DNA of 64,000 nucleotides, taken from positions 1 to 64,000 of the forward strand of contig NZ_QOLD01000028.1 of assembly GCF_003333305.1 (NCBI RefSeq). Direction: 5' to 3'. Below are positions 55,001 through 63,708 of this stretch, in pieces. The notes under the pieces are model-generated. The model made no database searches. It had not been told where the DNA came from and saw only the letters and a list, made by a program, of their open reading frames with translations. This DNA is from Candidatus Colwellia aromaticivorans (GTDB lineage: Bacteria > Pseudomonadota > Gammaproteobacteria > Enterobacterales > Alteromonadaceae). The position numbers were made by a program, and so were the translations under genes. Position 1 is the stretch's first letter. Every line of letters starts with the position of its first letter.

Positions 55001-55961
55001 GCCATCATTAACACAGGGTTTTTTAGTTGAACAAGCAGGTGTGTTAAGTCTTATTCAAGATGCCGGTCGTTTTGGTGCTTTTAATATTGGTTTAACAAAT
55101 GGCGGCCCTGTAGATTTACCAGCATTTAAATGGGCAAATCGTCTATGTGGCAACAAGTTAAACTCAACAGCAATTGAAATAAATATAGGCGGTTTAACCT
55201 TAACGGCACAAATTGATACCACCCTTGCGGTTACGGGGGCTAACATGCCGCTAACCATTAATGGGGAAAAGAAATCGTTATGGCGTAGTTATCACGTAAA
55301 AGCGGGTGATGTAATTGCTTTAGGTTTTGCAGCTCAAGGTGTGCGTTGCTATTTAGCGGTTGCAGGTGGCTTTAGTCTTGCGCCAAGTTTTGGTAGCACA
55401 GCTACCGTTTGTCGTGAAGGTATTGGCGGTTTACATGGCGGCAAGCTAGAGGCAGGAGATGTGTTAGTTTGTGCTAGACGTAACATACATAATAACCTAA
55501 AGAAAAACTTGTCATTAGAAGATAAATTAATCCCTACTTATACTGATGAAGTAATATTACACACAATACCAAGCTATCAACAAAAATACTTTAGCTCACA
55601 CCAACAACGGTTGTTCTTTTCTAATGAATATACCGTGAGTAAAAGCTTTGATCGTATGGGATATAGATTAGAAGGGCAGGCAATAGCGTGTGATATTGAT
55701 GGTATTTTATCGGAAGGTATTTGCCATGGTGCAGTCCAAATTCCCGCTGATGGTCAACCCATTGTTTTGCTAAATGATAGACAAACCATTGGCGGTTATC
55801 CCAAAATTGGCGCAGTTTCTTCGATCGATACGGCTAAATTAGGGCAATTAAACCAAGGTGGAAAAGTACGCTTTGAACCCATTAGTATGGAACAGGCTCA
55901 CAACCTATTTCATTTAAATTTAAGTCGTTTTAATCGTACAGAATTAGTTGTTTGTGATTAA
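54993..55961 (+). CDS. pxpC: 5-oxoprolinase subunit C (KipA-like, biotin-independent)
   Basis: A 322-residue KipA/allophanate hydrolase subunit 2 protein: LSLIQDAGRFGAFNIGLTNG with GPVDLPAFKWANRL, then TVCREGIGGLHGGKLEAGD, RMGYRLEG, and the C-terminal SEGICHGAVQIPADGQPIVL and DRQTIGGYPKIGAV. All match PxpC. Together with PxpA and PxpB it should hydrolyse 5-oxoproline with ATP. The next gene, DUF4392, follows after 26 bases. Confidence 0.95.
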   Translation: MSKPSLTQGFLVEQAGVLSLIQDAGRFGAFNIGLTNGGPVDLPAFKWANRLCGNKLNSTAIEINIGGLTLTAQIDTTLAVTGANMPLTINGEKKSLWRSYHVKAGDVIALGFAAQGVRCYLAVAGGFSLAPSFGSTATVCREGIGGLHGGKLEAGDVLVCARRNIHNNLKKNLSLEDKLIPTYTDEVILHTIPSYQQKYFSSHQQRLFFSNEYTVSKSFDRMGYRLEGQAIACDIDGILSEGICHGAVQIPADGQPIVLLNDRQTIGGYPKIGAVSSIDTAKLGQLNQGGKVRFEPISMEQAHNLFHLNLSRFNRTELVVCD

Positions 55962-55987
55962 GTCTGGAATAAATTGAGACTATTTTA

Positions 55988-56836
55988 ATGAATAAACAAG
56001 CTTTACATGAACAATCGCTTAGCGAACAAATAGAAAATATGCTTGTTGAGCGTAATTTACGAGGTATGAAAAACTTACAAACTCAGCTTAGTGCAGGTTA
56101 TTGCTTACGTGCCGCTCAAGTAATGCGTGACATCAAAGGTACGGTACTTATTGGTACGGGTTTTCCTGTAGAAGACACGTTTGAAACGGATGGGCCGGTT
56201 GGCGCATTAATTTTATATCGCGCGCTGGAATTTTTAGGAGCAACGCCTGTACTGGTTTGCGGCACTCAGATGGCAACGGCTTTTCAGCATGATTACCGAA
56301 CTTGTATGATCAGTGTGGGTAATAAAGATATTGGCTTATTGGAAGCAAAACGTGCCTTAGCACATTTTCAACCACAAGCTATTATTTCAATAGAGTGCCC
56401 TGGTTTAGCTGAAAATGGTTGTTATCATAATATGCGGGCTGAAGATATTAGTGCCCGAGCTGCCTGCTTTGATTTTTTTATGGATGAAGCAAATTGTCCA
56501 ACCATTGCAATTGGTGATGGTGGTAATGAAATTGGTATGGGTAATGTTAAAGCGTTTTTAGCTGAGCTAGATATCATTCCTGCGGTAACTGAGTGTGATG
56601 AATTGATCATTAGTGACGTTTCAAATTGGGGCGTTTATGGCATTTTAGCGTTCTTAAGTATTTGGTCTAATCATGATTTATTAAATGAGACTAGCCCAGA
56701 GAAAATATTAAAATATATTTCAAATTTAGGCAGCGTAGATGGTGTTACCCGTAAAAATGAATTAACAGAAGATAGCCTACCTGTAGCGGAAGGTATTGCT
56801 TTGATTAAGCGAATTAGAACATTAATTGGTTATTAA
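55988..56836 (+). CDS. DUF4392 / D-glutamate cyclase-like C-terminal domain protein
   Basis: A 282-residue DUF4392 protein: VLIGTGFPVEDTFETDGPVG near the N-terminus, IISIECPGLAENGCYHNMRA, and IAIGDGGNEIGMGNV. In DGLUCY this is the C-terminal half of mitochondrial D-glutamate cyclase. Its neighbour set (DUF1445 protein, pxpABC, D-amino-acid transaminase) indicates D-glutamate turnover through 5-oxoproline. The TAA stop is part of the 8-bp target duplication of the MITE that follows. Confidence 0.88.
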   Translation: MNKQALHEQSLSEQIENMLVERNLRGMKNLQTQLSAGYCLRAAQVMRDIKGTVLIGTGFPVEDTFETDGPVGALILYRALEFLGATPVLVCGTQMATAFQHDYRTCMISVGNKDIGLLEAKRALAHFQPQAIISIECPGLAENGCYHNMRAEDISARAACFDFFMDEANCPTIAIGDGGNEIGMGNVKAFLAELDIIPAVTECDELIISDVSNWGVYGILAFLSIWSNHDLLNETSPEKILKYISNLGSVDGVTRKNELTEDSLPVAEGIALIKRIRTLIGY

Positions 56837-56840
56837 TATA

Positions 56841-57076
56841 CTTGCCTATGTACATGGCTCAGGACGTCATCCCCGTGGTGTTTTTGCCTACAGGACGTAG
56901 GTACTTAGCTTTGGTCTGGAACCACAAAGCTGAATCGGGGTTCCAGTTTCTAAAAAGTGATGGATCTTCGATCAAAGACTTCGAAGATACGCTACATGGA
57001 TGTAGTTTATTAGACAATGCAGGAGCATATTGTCCTGACGTTTACTGCAAGCTCCTGAGTTAACTACATAGGCATG
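56841..57076. repeat. IS1595-related MITE, copy C, with 8-bp target duplication
   Basis: A 236-bp element with ends cttgcctatgtacatggctc and the complement of gagttaactacataggcatg, as in the IS1595 element at 13393. Perfect duplications ttaatata flank it (56833-56840, 57077-57084). It contains one inverted two-hairpin module (56990-57038). A 73-codon frame across it is not a gene. Like copy A it sits at the stop codon of the upstream gene. Confidence 0.85.
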
Positions 57077-57091
57077 TTAATATATGTATAC

Positions 57092-57133
57092 CCGTTCCAC
57101 TTGAAGATGCACGAGCATCTTCAAGTGGAACGG
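57092..57133. repeat. Perfect 19-bp inverted repeat upstream of the transaminase gene
   Basis: Arms ccgttccacttgaagatgc and gcatcttcaagtggaacgg enclose the 4-base loop acga. It lies 28 bases before the D-amino-acid transaminase start and just after a MITE. There is no T-tract after it. It may be a REP-like element, a transcript-end hairpin or a regulator of the following gene. Confidence 0.6.
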
Positions 57134-57160
57134 TTATAGTAGAATTATAGGAAACTTAGA

Positions 57161-58021
57161 ATGAGCACAGTGTTTTTAAATGGCAACTATATGCCTATTG
57201 AAGAAGCCAAAATTTCCCCCCTAGATCGTGGTTTTTTATTTGGCGACGGCATATATGAATTGATCCCGTCATATTTTGGTAAAATGGTTGGTTTTCAAGG
57301 TCATATAAACCGTATTAATGATGGACTTAATGCGATTGGAATTGAGTTAAATTGGAGTGATGCACAATGGCAAGAATTGTGTGACACCTTAAGTAAAAAA
57401 AATGGTGCTGGCCCATTAGGCATTTATTTACATGTGAGTCGCGGTACAGATACTAAACGTTTTCATGCTTTTCCAAAAAATATTACTCCGACGGTATTTG
57501 CAATGGCTTTTGAAATTCCTGTCCCTAAAACACCAGATTTAGCCACAGTAGGCAAAGGTTATGCGTTGATTAGTAGTGAAGATTTACGTTGGAAACGTTG
57601 TCAAATAAAATCAACTTCGTTACTCGGCAATGTTTTACATTTTCAAGAAGCTTATGCAGCAGGTAGCCAAGAAACCTTACTTTATAATAGTAATAACGAA
57701 TTAACGGAAGCTAGTTCATCTAATATTTTTATTGTTAAAGAAGGTGTTATTGCTACGCCTATTGAAGATAATCAAATTTTGCCCGGTATAACTCGTCGCT
57801 TAGTTATTGATATATTGGCTAAAGATGGTTCTTTGTCTCTTGAAGAGCGAGTTATTACTCTTGATGAAGTTAACGCGGCAGATGAGATTTGGATCACGAG
57901 CTCATCTAAAGAAATTGTCCCTGTTACTCAGCTTGACAGTAAAGTGGTAGGTGATGGTAACGTTGGATTAGTTTGGCTAAAAGCAGCGACTTTATACTCG
58001 AAAAACAAATTTTCTTATTAA
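57161..58021 (+). CDS. dat: D-amino-acid transaminase (class IV PLP)
   Basis: A 286-residue fold-type IV PLP enzyme: N-terminal VFLNGNYMPIEEAKISPLDR, GFLFGDGIYE, then the cofactor lysine in CQIKSTSLLGNVL, ELTEASSSNIFIV and the phosphate-binding GITRRLVIDIL. The DLRWKRCQIKS context and the lack of extra branched-chain features favour D-alanine/D-glutamate transamination, although branched-chain and aminodeoxychorismate lyase relatives are similar. Its place next to D-glutamate cyclase-like and 5-oxoprolinase genes supports a D-amino-acid role. AGGAAAC precedes ATG by about 8 bases. Confidence 0.88.
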   Translation: MSTVFLNGNYMPIEEAKISPLDRGFLFGDGIYELIPSYFGKMVGFQGHINRINDGLNAIGIELNWSDAQWQELCDTLSKKNGAGPLGIYLHVSRGTDTKRFHAFPKNITPTVFAMAFEIPVPKTPDLATVGKGYALISSEDLRWKRCQIKSTSLLGNVLHFQEAYAAGSQETLLYNSNNELTEASSSNIFIVKEGVIATPIEDNQILPGITRRLVIDILAKDGSLSLEERVITLDEVNAADEIWITSSSKEIVPVTQLDSKVVGDGNVGLVWLKAATLYSKNKFSY

Positions 58022-58321
58022 TTTTTTGACTTGAACGTTAAACTTGATCCTATGCCAGTGTCATGAAAACGAGGTCTCTTGCGGCCGATAAATTAATAAA
58101 ATCCCATGAAAAATTGGTGTTTTTCAACAGAGTTATCTACATTTAGAGTATGGTAATTCTTTTATATTTGTGCACCAACGGTCATCATCATAATAGCGTG
58201 TTCGACGATCACTGGTTTAGGTTCAAATTTCTGTGTGAATAAACCGACGGTATGATGTACCGACAAGCCAAGGGTGAATAGATATATTATCTTTTGTTTA
58301 ATGCTTAATACTTAAGGATTT
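58022..58321 (+). other. Intergenic region upstream of the CBS gene
   Basis: A 300-bp stretch with no gene, repeat family member or clear terminator. The promoter of the CBS gene is expected in its last 100 bases (an AAGGA ribosome site is seen just before the start), but no definite -35/-10 pair was read. Confidence 0.4.
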
Positions 58322-58759
58322 ATGATGGAGTCTCTAAAAGTTCAAGAATATATGAACCATTATCCAGTTACTTTTACAGCAGACATGGGTGTAGAAGAAG
58401 CATCTCTGCGCTTTTTAAAAACCAAACAAATTGGCGGTCCAGTTATTGATAATATGGGTAAGCTAATTGGCTTTTTATCTGAAAGTGATATCTTAGCCAA
58501 AATGCTCGAAACCATTTATCATAATGAACATATTGCAGATGTTGCCGACTTAATGCGTAAAGACGTCTTAACAATGAAGCCTTACGATAGCGTTATGGAA
58601 TTGGGGCAATTAATGTTGAAAAACAAGCCAAAGGTTTATCCGGTAATTGATGATGACGGTAATCTATTGGGTACTATTTGTCGTAATGATGTTTTACATG
58701 CGATAGACAGGCATTTACGCGCTAATTTGAAAGCAGGTAAAACCCATGCAGCTCACTAA
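58322..58759 (+). CDS. CBS-domain pair protein
   Basis: A 145-residue protein made of two CBS motifs (about residues 6-62 and 75-130), including GGPVIDNMGKLIGFLSESDI and YPVIDDDGNLLGTICRNDVL. Stand-alone CBS pairs bind adenine nucleotides and sense energy state or regulate partners; the partner is unknown. Single gene with its own promoter region; ATGATG start after AAGGA. Confidence 0.9.
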   Translation: MMESLKVQEYMNHYPVTFTADMGVEEASLRFLKTKQIGGPVIDNMGKLIGFLSESDILAKMLETIYHNEHIADVADLMRKDVLTMKPYDSVMELGQLMLKNKPKVYPVIDDDGNLLGTICRNDVLHAIDRHLRANLKAGKTHAAH

Positions 58760-58784
58760 CAACGATTTATGTAACTGATAAACC

Positions 58785-58863
58785 TCCTCCTTTGAGGACG
58801 GCTAAGCAAAACATGCTTATCGATACATCTGTATTTAATAAATACGATTAAATACAGATGTAT
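58785..58863. repeat. Family 1 repeat remnant plus 15-bp hairpin
   Basis: The stretch gaggacggctaagcaaaaca with tgcttatcg resembles the centre of the family 1 repeats (gggacgcctgagtaaatcat). It is followed by a perfect 15-bp inverted repeat, atacatctgtattta / taaatacagatgtat (58823-58863), with an 11-base loop. It may end the CBS transcript, but no T-tract follows. Confidence 0.5.
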
Positions 58864-58987
58864 CTTGAACGTGTACCGCCCAAGCGTTCTGAAGCTCGCT
58901 TATTGAAGTGGCTTGGGTATATGCAATATACCTGATAAAATAGACTTTATATGTTGTTCTGTCCTTTTTTGAGTAGTAGAGTCTAGT

Positions 58988-61900
58988 TTGCTTTCTGATA
59001 ATCCCCCCGTTAAAACACCCAATGTTCAAGCTTTATTTGATCTTTTAACTCAAGTTAAAAAATCAGATTTACCACGATTAAAAAAACAATTATTGCATCA
59101 TAAACGAATTATCAGCCAGCTAAAGTCGTCTGATAATTCAGCCGTAGCTAAGCTTGAGCAACAAGCAAAGCACCTTGACCGAACGGCAAAAGCAATTGAG
59201 CAATCGATCACTGAAAAGCAGCAAAAATTACAAAACGTACCTAAGGTAAGTTATCCAGATGGTTTACCTATTAGCGAAAATGCTGAGCTAATTTCTCAGA
59301 CCATTAGTAATAATCAAGTGGTGATTATTGCCGGTGAGACGGGCTCAGGTAAAACCACACAAATTCCAAAAATTTGTCTGGCGTTAGGTCGTGGTGTTGA
59401 TGGACTTATTGGTCATACTCAGCCGCGCAGAATTGCCGCTAGAACAGTGGCAAACCGTATCGCTGAAGAGCTTAATACCAAATTGGGTGAGCAGGTAGGT
59501 TATAAAGTTCGTTTTAACGATCAAGTGAGTAGTCATAGTTATATAAAACTAATGACAGACGGTATTTTATTGGCGGAAATGCAAAAAGATCGATTACTTC
59601 GCCAATACGACACCATCATTATTGATGAGGCGCATGAACGCAGTTTAAATATTGATTTTATTTTAGGTTATTTGCGACAAATTTTACCAAAGCGTCCCGA
59701 TTTAAAAGTTATTGTTACCTCAGCAACCATCGACCCTCAACGCTTTGCTAATCATTTTGCTGATAAATCAGGTAAACCAGCCCCTGTTATCGAAGTTTCT
59801 GGCAGAACTTATCCGGTGGAAATGCGTTACCGACCTTTAAATGAAAGCTCTCAACAAGGTAGCAGTGATGAAAAGCAGCTTTCATCTACTGACGGCTCTT
59901 ATGAAGGTAAAGATATCATTAGCGGTATCCTCGATGCGGTTGATGAGTTATCTGAAATTACCCATGCTAGTCAAGGGCAAGGGGATATTCTTATTTTCCT
60001 TAATGGCGAACGAGAAATTCGTGATACTGCACTTGCGTTAAATAAAGCCAATTTACGTCATACGCAAATTCTTCCACTTTATGCCCGCTTAACCATTAGC
60101 GAACAAAATAGAATTTTCAAACCCCATACTGGCCGAAATATAGTACTTGCAACCAACGTTGCCGAAACATCTTTAACAGTACCGGGCATTAAATATGTTA
60201 TTGACCCAGGTACTGCCCGCATTTCTCGCTACAGTTATCGTACAAAAGTACAGCGTTTACCCATAGAAGCCATTTCACAAGCCAGTGCTAATCAAAGAGC
60301 AGGGCGTTGTGGTCGTGTGTCATCGGGTATTTGTATACGTTTGTACAGTGAAGATGATTATCTTAATAGACCAGAATTTACTGATCCTGAAATATTGCGT
60401 ACTAATTTAGCGACCGTTATTTTACAAATGCTGGCGTTAGATCTAGGTGAAATTGGTAATTTCCCTTTTGTTGAGCCACCAGACAATAGAAACATTAATG
60501 ATGGTGTTAAATTACTAGAAGAACTGGCAGCGATAGACAATACGGTTAATAGTAATAACCGTCATACGCAATTAACAAAATCAGGACGATTGTTATCCAA
60601 ATTTGCGATAGATCCTCGTTTAGCAAAAATGGTATTAACGGCGATTGACTTAGGTTGTGTTGAACAAGTGTTGATTATTGTTAGCGCACTTAGTATTCAA
60701 GATCCCCGTGAAAGGCCGCACGAAAAGCAGCAAGCCGCTGATGAAAAACACAACCGCTTTAAAGACAAACAGTCAGATTTTATTAGTCTGCTTAATTTAT
60801 GGCAGTATGTTAATGGCCAGCAGAGAGATTTATCGCAAAACCATTTTAGAAAACTATGTCAGCGCGAGTTTTTATCTTATGTGCGTTTACGTGAATGGCA
60901 GGATATTTTTAGCCAACTTAAATTAACGTTAAAAGAACAAAAGATATCGCTCACGTCTGTTGATTATCAATTCTCGGTTGCTGAGATAGGTAATGACAAT
61001 AATCAGAAAAAACAAGAGGCTAATATTCCATCAAGCCTAGTATCTGTACATCAGGCATTACTTTCTGGTTTATTGAGTCATTTAGGGCAGCAAGACGAAA
61101 ACAGAGAATTTAAAGGCGCTCGTGGTAGTAAGTTCTTTATTTTTCCAGGATCAGCGCTAGCGAAAAAACCGCCAAAGTGGTTAATGTCAGCAGAGCTTGT
61201 TGAAACTAGCCGTTTATTTGCTCGCATGAATGCCCGTATAGATCCCCTGTGGATAGAGCCATTAGCCGAACATTTATTAAAGCGTAGTTATAGTGAGCCT
61301 CACTGGGAGAAGAAACAAGGGGCTGTAATGGCCTTTGAACAGGTCAGCCTTTATGGGTTGAGCATTGTTACTAAGCGTAAAATTAACTTCAATAAAATTG
61401 AACCTGATACTTGTAGAGAGCTGTTTATTCGTGAAGCGCTTGTTAATGGTGATTGTGTTATTAAAGAAAAGTTTTTAACAGAAAACCAAACCTTAGTTAC
61501 CAGTATTGAAGCGTTAGAACAAAAAGCGCGCCGTAAAGATTTTCTGATTGATGAGCAGCAGCTTGTTGAATTTTATGCTGATAAATTACCTGAAACGGTT
61601 ATTTGTCAACGTAGCTTTTTAGCTTGGTGGAAAAAGGCAAAACAAAAAAATAGTCAGTTACTTAATTTCACTAAAGAATTTCTACTTAATGAATCATCAA
61701 ATGAGTTATCAATTAAAGAATACCCTGATACATGGCAGCAAGGTAATTTAACCCTACCGTTAGCATATCATTTTAGCCCAGGTGATGCGGATGATGGTAT
61801 TAGTGTGATTATTCCTATCACTATGTTAAATCAGTGCCAAAATGAAGGTTTTGACTGGCTAATTCCAGCACTTCGTTATGATTTAGTGGTGGCATTAATT

Positions 61901-63097
61901 AAGGCCTTGCCAAAAGCATTACGACGTAACTTTGTGCCAGCGCCTAATTATGCAGAAGCTTGTTTAGCGAATATGAACGCCGCGCAAGGAAACTTAGTTG
62001 ATGCCTTAGCTAAGCAACTATTACGTATGACAGGCGTAAGATTACCTGAAGATGCTTGGCATGAAGTTGAGTTACCACTGCACTTAACGATGAATTTTCA
62101 AATTGTTAATGAAAAAGGACAATTATTAAAGCAGGGGCGAGATCTTAATTTACTAAAAGCTGAACTCCAAGGAAAAGTTAAAGCGTCAATTAAACAAGTG
62201 GCCGAGAAGGGCATTGAAAAAAGTAAATTAATTCAATGGGATTTTGGTAATTTAGCGCAAAGTTATGAGAAAAAAGTAGCAAATATAACTATTAAAGCGT
62301 TTCCTGCTTTGGTCGATCATAACAGCAGTGTTGCTATTGAATTATTTGAACAACAAGAACACGCTGAGCAAGCTATGTTGAATGGTATTAGTCGTTTAAT
62401 TTTATTAAATATACCTTCGCCACTAAAATATTTACAAGAAAAACTGCCCAATAAAGCTAAGCTAGGTTTGTATTTTAATCCTTTTGGCTCTATTGCTGAT
62501 TTATTGCAAGACTGTATTCAAGCTGCTTGTGTTTATTTAGTTAAGCAATACTTACAAAATAATAAATTAGAGCACTTACCACGAACTGAAAGTGATTTTG
62601 ACTTAATACGAGATTATGTCCGTGCAGAAATTTCAGATTGTGTACTAATAGCCGCTATTAAAGTAGAGCAAGCATTGAACTTAAGACACGATGTCGCTAA
62701 AAAGTTAAAGGGAAGCGTACCGCTAAATGTTATTCAGTCTCATGGTGATGTAAAACAGCAAAGTGGCAGTTTAGTTTTTAAAGGTTTTGTAAATGCTTCA
62801 GGTATCGAGAAGTTAGATGATATTATTCGATACCTAAAAGGAATAGTCCGTCGTTTAGAGAAATTACCAATAGATCCTAATCAAGACAGATTAAAGCTCA
62901 TTGATGTAAATAAAGCGGTTGATAAATATAACAGTGTGTTGTCAGCACAGCGAAAAGACAAACCCATAGCACAAGATATTTTAGCGACTAAGTGGATGAT
63001 CGAAGAATTACGAATTTCATTATTCGCTCAAAATTTAGGTACAGCACAGCCGATATCATTGAAACGAATCTTTAATCACCTAAAAAGCTTTTCATAG
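58988..63097 (+). CDS. hrpA: ATP-dependent RNA helicase HrpA
   Basis: A 1369-residue DEAH-box helicase (E. coli HrpA 1300). Motifs in order: GETGSGKTTQIPKI (Walker A), TQPRRIAARTVANRIAEEL, DEAHERSLNIDF (DEAH), VTSATIDPQRF, NVAETSLTVPGIKYVIDPG and QRAGRCGRV. HA2 and OB domains and a long DUF3418 C-terminus follow. HrpA acts on mRNA and, in E. coli, helps resolve collided ribosomes. The start appears to be TTG at 58988; the frame is closed upstream by TGA at 58970-58972, so no ATG alternative exists before residue about 116. Confidence 0.95.
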   Translation: MLSDNPPVKTPNVQALFDLLTQVKKSDLPRLKKQLLHHKRIISQLKSSDNSAVAKLEQQAKHLDRTAKAIEQSITEKQQKLQNVPKVSYPDGLPISENAELISQTISNNQVVIIAGETGSGKTTQIPKICLALGRGVDGLIGHTQPRRIAARTVANRIAEELNTKLGEQVGYKVRFNDQVSSHSYIKLMTDGILLAEMQKDRLLRQYDTIIIDEAHERSLNIDFILGYLRQILPKRPDLKVIVTSATIDPQRFANHFADKSGKPAPVIEVSGRTYPVEMRYRPLNESSQQGSSDEKQLSSTDGSYEGKDIISGILDAVDELSEITHASQGQGDILIFLNGEREIRDTALALNKANLRHTQILPLYARLTISEQNRIFKPHTGRNIVLATNVAETSLTVPGIKYVIDPGTARISRYSYRTKVQRLPIEAISQASANQRAGRCGRVSSGICIRLYSEDDYLNRPEFTDPEILRTNLATVILQMLALDLGEIGNFPFVEPPDNRNINDGVKLLEELAAIDNTVNSNNRHTQLTKSGRLLSKFAIDPRLAKMVLTAIDLGCVEQVLIIVSALSIQDPRERPHEKQQAADEKHNRFKDKQSDFISLLNLWQYVNGQQRDLSQNHFRKLCQREFLSYVRLREWQDIFSQLKLTLKEQKISLTSVDYQFSVAEIGNDNNQKKQEANIPSSLVSVHQALLSGLLSHLGQQDENREFKGARGSKFFIFPGSALAKKPPKWLMSAELVETSRLFARMNARIDPLWIEPLAEHLLKRSYSEPHWEKKQGAVMAFEQVSLYGLSIVTKRKINFNKIEPDTCRELFIREALVNGDCVIKEKFLTENQTLVTSIEALEQKARRKDFLIDEQQLVEFYADKLPETVICQRSFLAWWKKAKQKNSQLLNFTKEFLLNESSNELSIKEYPDTWQQGNLTLPLAYHFSPGDADDGISVIIPITMLNQCQNEGFDWLIPALRYDLVVALIKALPKALRRNFVPAPNYAEACLANMNAAQGNLVDALAKQLLRMTGVRLPEDAWHEVELPLHLTMNFQIVNEKGQLLKQGRDLNLLKAELQGKVKASIKQVAEKGIEKSKLIQWDFGNLAQSYEKKVANITIKAFPALVDHNSSVAIELFEQQEHAEQAMLNGISRLILLNIPSPLKYLQEKLPNKAKLGLYFNPFGSIADLLQDCIQAACVYLVKQYLQNNKLEHLPRTESDFDLIRDYVRAEISDCVLIAAIKVEQALNLRHDVAKKLKGSVPLNVIQSHGDVKQQSGSLVFKGFVNASGIEKLDDIIRYLKGIVRRLEKLPIDPNQDRLKLIDVNKAVDKYNSVLSAQRKDKPIAQDILATKWMIEELRISLFAQNLGTAQPISLKRIFNHLKSFS

Positions 63098-63098
63098 T

Positions 63099-63386
63099 TA
63101 TACCAATTGAAGTAATGAATAAATCATTCAGCGAGAATTAAAAGGTGTAGAGGCAGCAGGTTCATAGTTCCAGACTGAACCTAAGCACCTACATCAGGAG
63201 AATGTGCGTCCTGCATTCTCTAATAAGGTACTTCCTGTACCGTCATGTAGGCAAGGCATTGATTGAAGAGAATGGTTGTTCAGGAGAATATGCTCCTGCA
63301 TTCTCTAATAAGCTTCATCCATGTAGCGCCATTGTCGAAATTAATAACGCCGCATATATACCTTTTAAACTCGCCCTTGGGAGCTT
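63099..63386. repeat. Palindromic repeat, family 1, copy 3 (truncated)
   Basis: A left end tatacc with cattcagcgagaattaaaagg, then two forward two-hairpin modules (63194-63251 and 63280-63328) around the shared phrase gcaaggcattgattgaagag. It aligns with the left half of the 53254 copy as far as actcgccctt and then stops, where a different inverted repeat begins at 63387. Lies just after hrpA. Confidence 0.65.
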
Positions 63387-63470
63387 GTCAGGAAAGTGAT
63401 AACCTCACAAATTTGTTGGATATAGAGTGACTATATACGCACAAATTTTGCTTGTTCTAACTTCCCTGAC
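63387..63470. repeat. 84-bp inverted-repeat element abutting the family 1 copy
   Basis: Ends gtcaggaaagt and acttccctgac are inverted repeats with one mismatch; the interior includes cacaaatttg and cacaaatttt phrases around a tatagagtgactata palindrome. It starts exactly where the family 1 copy is truncated and may be a small transposon-derived element that replaced its right half. Confidence 0.45.
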
Positions 63471-63708
63471 ACTGCTCTGAATTAATTCATGCATTATTTC
63501 ATTTGGGTATTAATTGACACATAGGCTTAAGCTACGTATAAATAACGAAACGGTTTTTTATTTGATTATTTAATTATAATTCACCTTACGTTAACTGTTT
63601 CGTCATTTCGTAGGTTGTTATACGGATCTTTTGTGTTTGTTTTGAAAGTATTAATCAACAAAGCATAAGGATGACAGTAGGTGATAGTTATATTACATTG
63701 GAGTACGA

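Noticed and set aside
56842-57063. 73-codon frame after the DUF4392 gene
   Set aside because: It coincides with MITE copy C and translates its palindromes.
58130-58145. ttatctaca as a DnaA box
   Set aside because: Single imperfect match with no cluster of further boxes or AT-rich unwinding element; too common to support an origin.
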